From positions 124,001 to 188,000 of the forward strand of contig JADZEJ010000001.1 in assembly GCA_020850575.1 (NCBI GenBank): a stretch of 64,000 nucleotides of DNA, given 5' to 3'. The DNA is from Candidatus Uhrbacteria bacterium (GTDB lineage: Bacteria > Patescibacteriota > Patescibacteriia > 2-12-FULL-60-25). Both the position numbers and the translations under genes were made by a program. Shown here piece after piece: positions 26,140 through 33,666 of the stretch. A model generated the notes under the pieces. That model had not been told where the DNA came from. It did no database searches and was given only the letters and a program-made list of their open reading frames with translations. Every line of letters begins with the position of its first letter. The first letter of the stretch is position 1.

Positions 26140-26400
26140 CGAGGTGACCCAGGAATAGGTTCACCTTGAGCGCCGGCGCCTGGAGGCGACGGACGACGGA
26201 TCTTTATTGTTTTTGTTTAGCAGCGGCCTACCCCGGGTTAGAGCTCTACCCAGACCCCGGTTTAAGGCGACGAAACGGGCGGATCTCGGATTCGAATCAC
26301 GACTCACCTCCTTCGAAATTTCATTTGATTGCGGTTTCCGTTCAGGACCATTCCTGTACGGAATCACATTTTTGGATATTTTGCATCCTCGAGTGAGGCT
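26106..26400 (-). ncRNA. GC-rich intergenic unit, possible leftward small RNA or short gene
   Basis: The 358 bases between rpe and the next gene are sharply more GC-rich than the flanks. A strong minus-strand terminator closes the stretch (26106-26139). Within it, hairpins can form from GGTGAC with TTCACC and around a near-palindrome GGGTAGAGCTCTAACCC. A minus-strand GGAGG (near 26311) could start a 12-codon frame at GTG; a different 68-codon Arg-rich frame (26161-26367) spans most of it but has no Shine-Dalgarno site. The sequence does not match tmRNA, RNase P, SRP or 6S signatures that I know. A structured RNA seems more likely than a protein. Confidence 0.35.
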
Positions 26401-26443
26401 TACCCTTCTACCTCATTATTTCTCTCTTTTTGTCAAGAGCTGC

Positions 26444-26449
26444 TACACT
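26444..26449 (+). promoter_or_regulatory. Putative -10 box of 26458-27903
   Basis: An extended TGCTACACT ends eight bases before the ATG at 26458, again a near-leaderless layout. Confidence 0.45.
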
Positions 26450-26457
26450 CAGTGGAT

Positions 26458-27903
26458 ATGAAACGTTTTTCTTCTTTGATTTTCGGAAGTGCGCTTTTAC
26501 TCTCTCCATTTACTTCTTTACCGGCTTCTGCCGCGACTCTTTCGCCTGGCGACCTCATTAAAGGTCCAGGTGAAGCCGTGTATTACTATGGTACCAATGG
26601 AAAACGCTTGGTTTTTCCAACCTCTAAAACCTATTTCACTTGGTATTCTGACTTTTCTCAGGTCAAAACAGTGACCGCTGGTGAATTGGCAGAGATTCCA
26701 TTAGGTGGAAATGCGACCTACCGCCCAGGTGTAAAACTCGTAAAGATAACCACCGATCCAAAAGTGTATGCCGTGGCTTCAAATGGAACATTGCGTTGGA
26801 TTGAAACCGAACAGGTGGTGAAAGATTTGTATGGTGCGGATTGGAATACCAAGATTGATGATATTCCAGATGCTTTTTTTATCAACTATACAATTGGTTC
26901 ATCTGTTAAGAACGCATCCGATTTTCAGCCTAGCGCTCAAACCGCTGCGGCACTAGATATAAATACCGATCGTGCTTTAGGAAATGGTGCTACAACGAAT
27001 CCGATAATCCCGACATTACCGACGACTCCCAGCAGTACACCAAGCGTCCCTGATACGAATGGCTCGCTTACTTTCACGCAATCAAAAACAACATTACAAA
27101 GTGGTGATATTTTGTCACTTACAACTCAAGCTAGTCATCCATCTGGCATTAAACGTATTGAACTTTATTTTGATGATACCCTTATTAAGAGTTGTGATGT
27201 TTCGTTTTCATGTAATGGTGAAACACAAATTCCGCTATCTGGTACAAAATCTGCGTATACCGTTAAAACAATCGTAACAACACTCTCACAAACTGTTTTG
27301 ACAGAAAGTAAAACATTGCCCGTTGCGATTGATGATTCAAGTAAAGTGCGTATTAGCTTAGGACAATCGACTATTACACCAAATCAAGCAGCCTCGATAG
27401 TAGCTGATATTGATTCAAGTATTGCTATTTTGCGAGTTGATCTAAGCGTAAATGGAATCATTGTCAAAGGTTGTGCAGACGGTGCGCGTCAATGTCGCTG
27501 GAGTGACGTGGTGAGCGGTGCAAACGTTGGACAATCTATGCCGGTGTTTGCTCGGGTGACGGATACGCTTGGTCGTACCTATACTTCAAAGACACTTACA
27601 TTAACGATTGGCACAAATGATTCGCCTAGTGTGGTGGTTACGCCGGTTAAGACCTCTATCTTCGCTGGTGAATCTTTGGAAGTGACGGTGAGCGCAAGTG
27701 ATAATGATGGCATCAGCCAAATTGATGTGATGAATGGCAATGTCGTTTTGAAGAGTTGCATGAGTGCGCAGCCTTGTACGGTCTCGACCGGACCATGGAT
27801 GAATGCCGAGACTTTTTTGCTTTTTTCTGGTGCTGCAAAAGATACCAAAGGTATGACAGGTACGGCTGATGCGACCGATGTTGTACACGTGGTTGCACAT
27901 TAA
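26458..27903 (+). CDS. Secreted surface protein with Ig-like repeats
   Basis: The ATG at 26458 begins a clear signal peptide (MKRFSSLIFGSALLLSPFTS, cleavage near PASAA); the frame opens upstream without support. The 481-residue product has an N-terminal domain of about 125 residues (GDLIKGPGEAVYYYG ... KTYFTWYSDF ... ATYRPGVKLVKITTDPKVYA). This domain also forms the N-terminus of the next gene and is common in surface proteins of Parcubacteria-like genomes. A Pro/Thr/Ser linker follows, then about three Ig-like repeats, each marked by a pattern of KSC or KGC and a second Cys about ten residues on, suggesting disulfides. Probably a cell-surface or adhesion protein. Confidence 0.8.
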   Translation: MKRFSSLIFGSALLLSPFTSLPASAATLSPGDLIKGPGEAVYYYGTNGKRLVFPTSKTYFTWYSDFSQVKTVTAGELAEIPLGGNATYRPGVKLVKITTDPKVYAVASNGTLRWIETEQVVKDLYGADWNTKIDDIPDAFFINYTIGSSVKNASDFQPSAQTAAALDINTDRALGNGATTNPIIPTLPTTPSSTPSVPDTNGSLTFTQSKTTLQSGDILSLTTQASHPSGIKRIELYFDDTLIKSCDVSFSCNGETQIPLSGTKSAYTVKTIVTTLSQTVLTESKTLPVAIDDSSKVRISLGQSTITPNQAASIVADIDSSIAILRVDLSVNGIIVKGCADGARQCRWSDVVSGANVGQSMPVFARVTDTLGRTYTSKTLTLTIGTNDSPSVVVTPVKTSIFAGESLEVTVSASDNDGISQIDVMNGNVVLKSCMSAQPCTVSTGPWMNAETFLLFSGAAKDTKGMTGTADATDVVHVVAH

Positions 27904-27930
27904 ATTCATTGAATACGAGACGAGAACATC

Positions 27931-27953
27931 ATGCGCCCGGCTCTTGCCGGGCA
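27931..27953 (+). terminator. Hairpin after 26458-27903
   Basis: ATGC.CCGGC, loop TCTT, GCCGGGCAT, followed by a broken T stretch (TTGATTTTATT). The stem is strong and the tail imperfect. Confidence 0.55.
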
Positions 27954-28044
27954 TTTGATTTTATTGTGTTTTGCGTTGACGCAAAGATGTGTTAGTGGCA
28001 TCCTGTAGGAGCTTACTCTTTTTATTATTCTCAACACTTCTCAT

Positions 28045-28836
28045 ATGAAGAAATCATTTGTTCGCGCAGCGGCATTGGTATCTACATTAGGTCTTGCTGT
28101 CGCTCCGCTTGCAAGTTCTGCAATGACAACGACCGCATTTGGTCCTGGTGACTTAGTTAAAGGTTCTGGTTCTGCGGTGTATTACTTTGCCGTCAATGGA
28201 AAGCGTTATGTGTTTCCAAACGACAAAACCTATTTCACCTGGTACAAAGATTTTTCAACCGTGAAGCAATTATCTGATGGCATGCTTTCGACTATTCCAC
28301 TTGGCGGAAATGTCACTTACCGCCCAGGTGTGAAGATGGTAAAGATTACAACTGATCCACGTACCTATGCCGTTGATCAGAGCGGGGTTCTCCGTCATGT
28401 CGGAAGCGAGCAATTAGCTGAAACCTTGTACGGATTAAACTGGAAGGGTCTCATCGATGATGTTCCAGATGCATTTTTCACGAACTACCGTGTTGGTACG
28501 GCAATTGCGGTAGCCACCGAATATCGTCCAGCTGATGTGACTGCACAAACAACCAATATTAATTTTGATAAGCAATTGGACAGCACAAAAATGACGGTTA
28601 CGATCGGTACCAAGGATAATGGTTTTGTTCCTCCTACCTTAACGGTTAAGAAGGGAACCGCTGTTACCTGGACCAATTCAGATGGCACTGAACACAATGT
28701 GACGGGAAATGGTTGGAAGTCGGATATGCTTAAATACAATCAGAGCTATACGTATACCTTCAACACGGTTGGCTCCTTTGACTACAAGGACTCCAATTTC
28801 CCAGTGATGCAAGGTACGGTGAATGTGGTGAACTAA
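28045..28836 (+). CDS. Secreted protein: surface domain plus cupredoxin-like domain
   Basis: The 263-residue product has a signal peptide (MKKSFVRAAALVSTLGLAVA, cleavage near ASSA) and then the same N-terminal domain as the preceding gene (about residues 32-160, including KTYFTWYKDF and TYRPGVKMVKITTDP). Its C-terminal domain of about 80 residues resembles plastocyanin: DNGFVPPTLTVKKGTAVTWT, then EHNVT, then VMQGTVNVVN. In copper-binding homologues the segment before the Met carries Cys and His. Here it reads YKDSNFPVMQG, so the Cys and second His are missing and only one His and the Met remain. A type 1 copper site is therefore doubtful. It is probably exported and may be paired with the previous gene. 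Confidence 0.82.
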   Translation: MKKSFVRAAALVSTLGLAVAPLASSAMTTTAFGPGDLVKGSGSAVYYFAVNGKRYVFPNDKTYFTWYKDFSTVKQLSDGMLSTIPLGGNVTYRPGVKMVKITTDPRTYAVDQSGVLRHVGSEQLAETLYGLNWKGLIDDVPDAFFTNYRVGTAIAVATEYRPADVTAQTTNINFDKQLDSTKMTVTIGTKDNGFVPPTLTVKKGTAVTWTNSDGTEHNVTGNGWKSDMLKYNQSYTYTFNTVGSFDYKDSNFPVMQGTVNVVN

Positions 28837-28855
28837 ATTGTTCAACATTTAGAAA

Positions 28856-28881
28856 AACAGTCTCGAAAGAGACTGTTTTTG
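28856..28881 (+). terminator. Terminator between 28045-28836 and transketolase
   Basis: AACAGTCTC, loop GAAA, GAGACTGTT, then five T residues. Confidence 0.8.
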
Positions 28882-28896
28882 TTTCTCGCTAGGCGG

Positions 28897-28902
28897 TATA
28901 CT
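28897..28902 (+). promoter_or_regulatory. -10 box of the transketolase operon
   Basis: TATACT ends six bases before the ATG at 28909, so transcription should begin at or next to the start codon. Confidence 0.55.
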
Positions 28903-28908
28903 CTTTGT

Positions 28909-29799
28909 ATGTTATTACCTTCACGTCTTACCGAGCTCGAGCTTGCCGCGAATCAGATTCGCCAAGATATTATTACTTCGCTTTTGTCTGCAAAAAGTGG
29001 TCATAGCGCAGGGCCTCTTGGAATGACGGATGTGTTTACCGCTTTATATTTTGAAATTGCGAACATCACACCAGAAAAGCGTGATGCGGAGGATCGTGAC
29101 CGAGTGATTTTATCGAATGCACATATTTGTCCGGTGCTGTATGCGACTTTGGCGAATCGAGGTTATTTTCCGCGCGAAGAATTATCTTCGCTCCGCAAGC
29201 TCGGGACACGTTTACAAGGACATTCAAATAATCATTTTCGACCAGAACTCCCGATTGAAACTTGTGGCGGGCCTTTGGCTCAAGGTATTTCGCAAGCTGT
29301 AGGAATGGCAATTGCGAGTCGTACTCATTTTCAGGCAAATGAAAAAGACAAAGGTCATCGCCCAACTTGGCAAACTTGGTGCCTCATGGGTGATGGCGAA
29401 TTAAATGAAGGACAATGCTGGGAAGCATTTATGCTTGCGGGAAAATTGAACTTGCGTGAACTGACGGTTTTTATTGATCGGAATAATATTCAAATTGATG
29501 GCTTTACCGAGGACATTATGCCACTTGAACCCCTTGCAAATAAATTCAAGGCTTTTAATTGGAGTGTTATTGAAATTAACGGGCACGATATTCAGTCCGT
29601 GGTTTCAGCGGCCGAACTTGCCAAAACAACATTTGAAAATCCTACTGTGATCATTTGTCACACGACCCCGGGCAAGGGTGTGAGCTTTATGCAGAATCGA
29701 TTTGAGTGGCATGGCAAGCCACCGAATGCAGAAGAAGGGCAAATCGCTTTACGTGAATTACGAACTTTGGCCGGACAAATCAAGAGCGAACATGAATAA
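28909..29799 (+). CDS. tktA: Transketolase, N-terminal subunit
   Basis: This is the thiamine-diphosphate-binding half of a transketolase split into two polypeptides. SAKSGHSAGPLGMTDVFTAL and LSNAHICPVLYA hold conserved His residues. LQGHSNNHFRP follows, then ETCGGPLAQGISQAVGMA and the ThDP motif MGDGELNEGQCWEA...DRNNIQ. The length of 296 is normal for the split form. The ATG at 28909 is chosen for the -10 box and family start. It overlaps the next gene by eight bases, so the halves are co-translated. Together they shuttle two-carbon units between sugar phosphates. Confidence 0.94.
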   Translation: MLLPSRLTELELAANQIRQDIITSLLSAKSGHSAGPLGMTDVFTALYFEIANITPEKRDAEDRDRVILSNAHICPVLYATLANRGYFPREELSSLRKLGTRLQGHSNNHFRPELPIETCGGPLAQGISQAVGMAIASRTHFQANEKDKGHRPTWQTWCLMGDGELNEGQCWEAFMLAGKLNLRELTVFIDRNNIQIDGFTEDIMPLEPLANKFKAFNWSVIEINGHDIQSVVSAAELAKTTFENPTVIICHTTPGKGVSFMQNRFEWHGKPPNAEEGQIALRELRTLAGQIKSEHE

Positions 29800-30796
29800 T
29801 ATGTTACATCCTTCTTTAAATCCTCATTTGTTTTCGCCCCAGGTTGAAAAAATTCCAACACGAAATGGGTATGGCGATGGCTTACTTGAATTATCTGAAA
29901 CGAAACCGGAAGTAATGGTTCTAACTGGTGATTTAGCTGAATCAACACGTGTGCTTGCTTTTTGGAAAAAATATCCAGAGCGTTTTGTCGAATGTGGAGT
30001 TGCCGAACAAAATATGATGGGCGTGGCAGCGGGTTTGGCATTAGCCGGTAAAATTCCCTTTGTTTCATCTTATGCAGTTTTTGTGCCAGGGAGAACGTGG
30101 GATCAGACACGAGTTTCGGTGTGTTACAGCAAATCAAATGTAAAAATTGCAGGCGCACATTCAGGTATTTCGGTTGGACCAGACGGTGCTACACATCAGG
30201 CTTTGGAAGATATTGCCATTACTCGAGTTTTACCGAATATGACCGTTATCGTTCCATGTGATGCTGAAGAAACACGTAAATGTACTTTAGCTGTAGCCCA
30301 GATGCAGGGACCGGCGTATTTTAGATTTGCTCGTGAAAAAACGCCTGTTATTACAACGGTTCAAACTCCATTTGAAATTGGAAAATCCATTTTAATGCGT
30401 ACTGGAGAGCATGTGACCTTGGTTGGTTGCGGTCCTCTTTTACATGAAGCCTTGCTTGCCGCTCACGAATTATCGAGAGATGGTATTGAAGCTGAAGTCA
30501 TTAATATGCATACCATTAAACCGTTTGATCATGCGGCACTTGAAGCGAGTGTTTTAAAAACAGGCTGTGTAGTTACCATTGAAGAGCATCAAGTTGCGGG
30601 AGGTTTGGCTGGAGCAGTCGCCGAGAGTTTGGGACGACACCATCCCGTACCGATGGAATCAATTGGCATGCAGGATTCTTTTGGAGAAAGCGGAGAGCCG
30701 GATGAATTACTTACAAAATATGGCATGAGAGCAAAGGACATCGTCTTAGCAGTGCATGATGCAATTTTGCGCAAACAAAAAAACCTCAAGAGATAG
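29792..30796 (+). CDS. tktB: Transketolase, C-terminal subunit
   Basis: This is the pyrimidine-binding and C-terminal half. The start at 29792 (or ATG 29801, also in frame) overlaps the first subunit; the frame opens earlier at 29702 only within the previous gene. VLTGDLAESTRV, the catalytic Glu in FVECGVAEQNMMGVAAGLA, the ThDP-side AVFVPGRTWDQ and GAHSGISVGPDGATHQALED are family motifs, and the transketolase C domain (EEHQVAGGLAGAVAE) follows. About 335 residues, as expected. Confidence 0.94.
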   Translation: MNNMLHPSLNPHLFSPQVEKIPTRNGYGDGLLELSETKPEVMVLTGDLAESTRVLAFWKKYPERFVECGVAEQNMMGVAAGLALAGKIPFVSSYAVFVPGRTWDQTRVSVCYSKSNVKIAGAHSGISVGPDGATHQALEDIAITRVLPNMTVIVPCDAEETRKCTLAVAQMQGPAYFRFAREKTPVITTVQTPFEIGKSILMRTGEHVTLVGCGPLLHEALLAAHELSRDGIEAEVINMHTIKPFDHAALEASVLKTGCVVTIEEHQVAGGLAGAVAESLGRHHPVPMESIGMQDSFGESGEPDELLTKYGMRAKDIVLAVHDAILRKQKNLKR

Positions 30797-30806
30797 CTCC
30801 CTTGAG
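30779..30806 (-). terminator. Terminator of 30808-31569
   Basis: ACCTCAAGG and CTTGAGGT form the stem, followed on the minus strand by TTTTTTTG. It overlaps the last codons of tktB on the other strand. Confidence 0.7.
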
Positions 30807-30807
30807 G

Positions 30808-31569
30808 TCAATTCGTACGAAATCCATCATTCATTTTTTGTTCTTCCAAAAATTTCTGAAAGGCTTCAATTGATTCTGATGGATTTTTTGCAAAACGATT
30901 CACAATATGGGATAGGAATGCCTGCCTTTCCTGCGGACTCAAGTGCTTGAGATAGTCCGCAACAAGCAAAAGTTTATCCGGCTCAGTCATATGAATCCCC
31001 CAAATTTGGGTAATGCGTTGCGCGAGAAGTTCAGCGAATTTCTCCATTTCTTCATTTTGGTGGTTCTCTGAACCTTGGATATACTCATTCGCCATCATGA
31101 ATTCAAACTCCTCACACTTCCCATGATCTGATGATTCATCTTCTGATTCGTCTTCACTCCATTGCATCGTGCCACCGATATGACCGATCGCAAGAAGCCA
31201 AAGCAGAAAAACTTGTGTCATCGCCACGGAAGAATTTTCAGAAATCATCATGATGTTTACGCCATCATTTCGTTCTTCTGCGACCGGTCTTACAACTGTC
31301 GTACTGGCAACAGCACAACTCACCATCACTTGCACCAAATCTTGGGCAGAAATATTTTCATCCAAAGTTTGGCTGAGGAGCAGTCGCTCTATGAGTGGAG
31401 GAAGTTTATTTGCGAATATCAATTGATAATTCACTTGACGAAACTGACTTGTATTCAAGACATCAGGGAGATCCCCCATGAAGCGAGTGAGCAAACCGGT
31501 ACAGGTATCGTACCCGAACTCTTGATCAATAAGAGATGCGACGATTTGAGCATATTTTTTTGGTTCCAT
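30808..31569 (-). CDS. Hypothetical acidic helical protein
   Basis: This 253-residue product has no signal peptide. It is mostly helical, with one moderately hydrophobic stretch (VAMTQVFLLWLLAIGHIGG) followed by a very acidic run (SEDESEDESSD). No family is recognised. AAAGGA precedes the ATG. It is transcribed against the surrounding sugar-metabolism genes and is closed by its own terminator. Like several orphans here, it keeps a Shine-Dalgarno site and a leader. Confidence 0.65.
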   Translation of the reverse strand: MEPKKYAQIVASLIDQEFGYDTCTGLLTRFMGDLPDVLNTSQFRQVNYQLIFANKLPPLIERLLLSQTLDENISAQDLVQVMVSCAVASTTVVRPVAEERNDGVNIMMISENSSVAMTQVFLLWLLAIGHIGGTMQWSEDESEDESSDHGKCEEFEFMMANEYIQGSENHQNEEMEKFAELLAQRITQIWGIHMTEPDKLLLVADYLKHLSPQERQAFLSHIVNRFAKNPSESIEAFQKFLEEQKMNDGFRTN

Positions 31570-31631
31570 GAGCGTCCTTTCAAGGTTCTACTCCATAGGA
31601 AGCCAGGTTTTTCTGGTTTTGACAAGACTGC

Positions 31632-31637
31632 TATGCT
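31632..31637 (+). promoter_or_regulatory. -10 box of the first PfkB kinase gene
   Basis: The extended element TGCTATGCT ends eight bases before the ATG at 31646. Confidence 0.55.
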
Positions 31638-31645
31638 AAAGGTCT

Positions 31646-32644
31646 ATGACAGCAAAAAAACCTTCCTTTGACGTAATAGCGATTGGTGAGTCATTACGAG
31701 ACGTATTTTATTTATTGCATGAAGCAAGTGTCAGTTGTTCACTTCACACGGAACGTTGTTTATTGTGTCTTGAATATGCTGAGAAAATTCCAGTTCAGCA
31801 CATTGTAAAAGTCCATGCTGCCGGCAACTCTGCTAATGCCGCCGTTGGCTCTGCGCGTTTGGGCCTGAAAAGCGCTTTAGTGTCTTGGGTTGGTAAAGAT
31901 GCGGCAGGGCAAGAAATTCAATTTGCACTCGAAACTGAAGGCGTTGACCAAAAATACGTATTGGTAGACGAAAAATCATCAACCAGTGAAGCAACGCTTT
32001 TAATTTTCAAAGGAGAGAGGACTCAACTTGTTCATTTTGAACCTCGTACATATGTCTTACCAAAATTACCCAGTACCCGTTGTATTTATTACTCCGCCAT
32101 GGGTAATAAACATCAAGCTTTTGACAAAATGCTCGTAGCGGAATTAAAAAAACGTCCTGAGACAAAATTTTCATTCCAACCCGGAACAACTCATGTCCGT
32201 GCCGGTCTTTCAGCTATTAAAGCGTTAATTCGTCAATCTTGGTTATTTATTTTGAACAAGGACGAAGCGCATCATTTGCTCCCAGATGGCGACAGAACGA
32301 TACATAATCTATGCGAAAATTTTTATCATCTCGGGGCAAAAATTGTGGTTATTACAGATGGTGTAAAAGGCGCATTCGCCTTTGATGGTAAGACTCATTG
32401 GCACATGCCAATTTTTCCAGGTGATGCTTTTGAACGAACGGGAGCCGGAGACAGTTTTGCGACTGCAGTCACTTGTGCTCTCTTGAAAAATCTTGATTTG
32501 CCGGAAGCCTTGCGCTGGGGAGCTGCAAATAGCTGGAGCGTGGTCAAACAAGTTGGACCGCAAGCCGGTTTATTGACTGAAAGCGCTATGAACAAGGTTC
32601 TTAAAGCACACTCAAAATACAACGCGCGGATTATTAGCGTGTAA
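31646..32644 (+). CDS. PfkB/ribokinase-family sugar kinase
   Basis: This 332-residue kinase has the N-terminal family motif HAAGNSANAAVGSARLGLKS and the C-terminal signature ERTGAGDSFATAVTCALL with the catalytic Asp. It is probably cytoplasmic. A Cys-rich insert (SCSLHTERCLLCLEYAEK) follows the first strand and may bind metal. Thirteen bases separate it from a class II aldolase, so it could be a fructose 6-phosphate (or related) kinase feeding the aldolase. That is inferred from context, as no classical PfkA is present in the window. Confidence 0.88.
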   Translation: MTAKKPSFDVIAIGESLRDVFYLLHEASVSCSLHTERCLLCLEYAEKIPVQHIVKVHAAGNSANAAVGSARLGLKSALVSWVGKDAAGQEIQFALETEGVDQKYVLVDEKSSTSEATLLIFKGERTQLVHFEPRTYVLPKLPSTRCIYYSAMGNKHQAFDKMLVAELKKRPETKFSFQPGTTHVRAGLSAIKALIRQSWLFILNKDEAHHLLPDGDRTIHNLCENFYHLGAKIVVITDGVKGAFAFDGKTHWHMPIFPGDAFERTGAGDSFATAVTCALLKNLDLPEALRWGAANSWSVVKQVGPQAGLLTESAMNKVLKAHSKYNARIISV

Positions 32645-32657
32645 ATTACTGCTTTAT

Positions 32658-33578
32658 ATGCTTGTCTCATTAAAAAAAGTTTTAGTTGAAGCCCGTGCGA
32701 AACATTATGCTGTACCGGCAATGAACGTGAATAATATGGAAGCTGTTAAAGCTATTATTTCGGCTGCGGAACACATGCATTCTCCTGTTATTATTCAAAC
32801 TTCAGAAGGTGCCATTGAATACGCCGGCATTGAATATCTTGCGGCACTTATTCGGATCGCTGCAAAAGGAAAGATTCCGGTAGTTATGCACTTAGATCAC
32901 GGAAAAAAATTAGAATACGTCAAAATGGCTTTAGCACACGGCTACACCAGCGTTATGTTTGATGGTTCGGCATTACCTGAAAAAGATAATATTCGCATCA
33001 GTACTCAGGTCGTAAAACTTGCACATGCAAAAGGAGCCAGTGTTGAAGCTGAGATCGGCGCAATCGCTGGTATAGAAGATTTTGTCAGTGTTGAAGAAAA
33101 AGACGCTCATTTAACAAATCCTGAAGCAGCTTTAGATTTTGTTAAAAAAACCGGATGCGATGCATTAGCAATTGCGATCGGAACCGCGCATGGAGCTTAT
33201 AAATTTAAAGGTAAAACTCATCTTGATTTAGATCGTTTAAAAAAAATAGCGAAATTGGTCAAATTGCCACTTGTACTCCATGGAGCCTCCGGTGTTTTGG
33301 AGGACGTGAAGGAGTTAGCCGAGAAACACGGAGCCCAACTTGGAAAAGCGCGTGGTGTCTTAGATGAAGATATTCAACAAGCGATTTCATTGGGTATTTC
33401 AAAAATTAATATTGATACCGATTTACGTCTGGCTTTTACAGCCGGCATACGTGAAGCTGTGGACGATTTACCACAGGTGATAGATCCACGAAAACTCCTA
33501 GAACCAGCAAACTTACTGATGCGAGAAGTTGCAATGCGTAAAATGAAATTATTTGGAAGTGCGGGGAGAGTAAAATAA
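32658..33578 (+). CDS. fba: Class II fructose-bisphosphate aldolase
   Basis: This zinc-dependent aldolase cleaves or makes fructose 1,6-bisphosphate. HLDHGKKLEYVKMALAHGY holds zinc-binding His residues, VEAEIGAIAG and GTAHGAYKFKG follow, HGASGV holds another zinc ligand, and INIDTDLR is the phosphate-binding end. The length of 306 is typical. It sits just behind a PfkB-type kinase, which suggests a glycolytic or gluconeogenic pair. Confidence 0.94.
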   Translation: MLVSLKKVLVEARAKHYAVPAMNVNNMEAVKAIISAAEHMHSPVIIQTSEGAIEYAGIEYLAALIRIAAKGKIPVVMHLDHGKKLEYVKMALAHGYTSVMFDGSALPEKDNIRISTQVVKLAHAKGASVEAEIGAIAGIEDFVSVEEKDAHLTNPEAALDFVKKTGCDALAIAIGTAHGAYKFKGKTHLDLDRLKKIAKLVKLPLVLHGASGVLEDVKELAEKHGAQLGKARGVLDEDIQQAISLGISKINIDTDLRLAFTAGIREAVDDLPQVIDPRKLLEPANLLMREVAMRKMKLFGSAGRVK

Positions 33579-33666
33579 TTACCTCTACCTGTTGACAATG
33601 CTTTTGTTTTTTGGCAGGGTTTACCTGTTCTTTGTGTTTTTTGTTCTCTCACAAATTGGAGGTTAC

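Noticed and set aside
26161-26367. 68-codon Arg-rich minus-strand protein
   Set aside because: The frame lacks a ribosome site, and the GGAGG in the region points to a different frame; an RNA is more likely. Kept only as a possibility in the ncRNA entry.
26106-26400. tmRNA, RNase P RNA, SRP RNA or 6S RNA in the GC-rich gap
   Set aside because: None of the conserved signatures of these RNAs that I could check is present on either strand.
30998-31009. CCCAAATTTGGG as a second operator of the kinase-palindrome type
   Set aside because: It lies within the coding sequence of 30808-31569, away from any start site, and lacks the outer bases of the 16-base palindrome.
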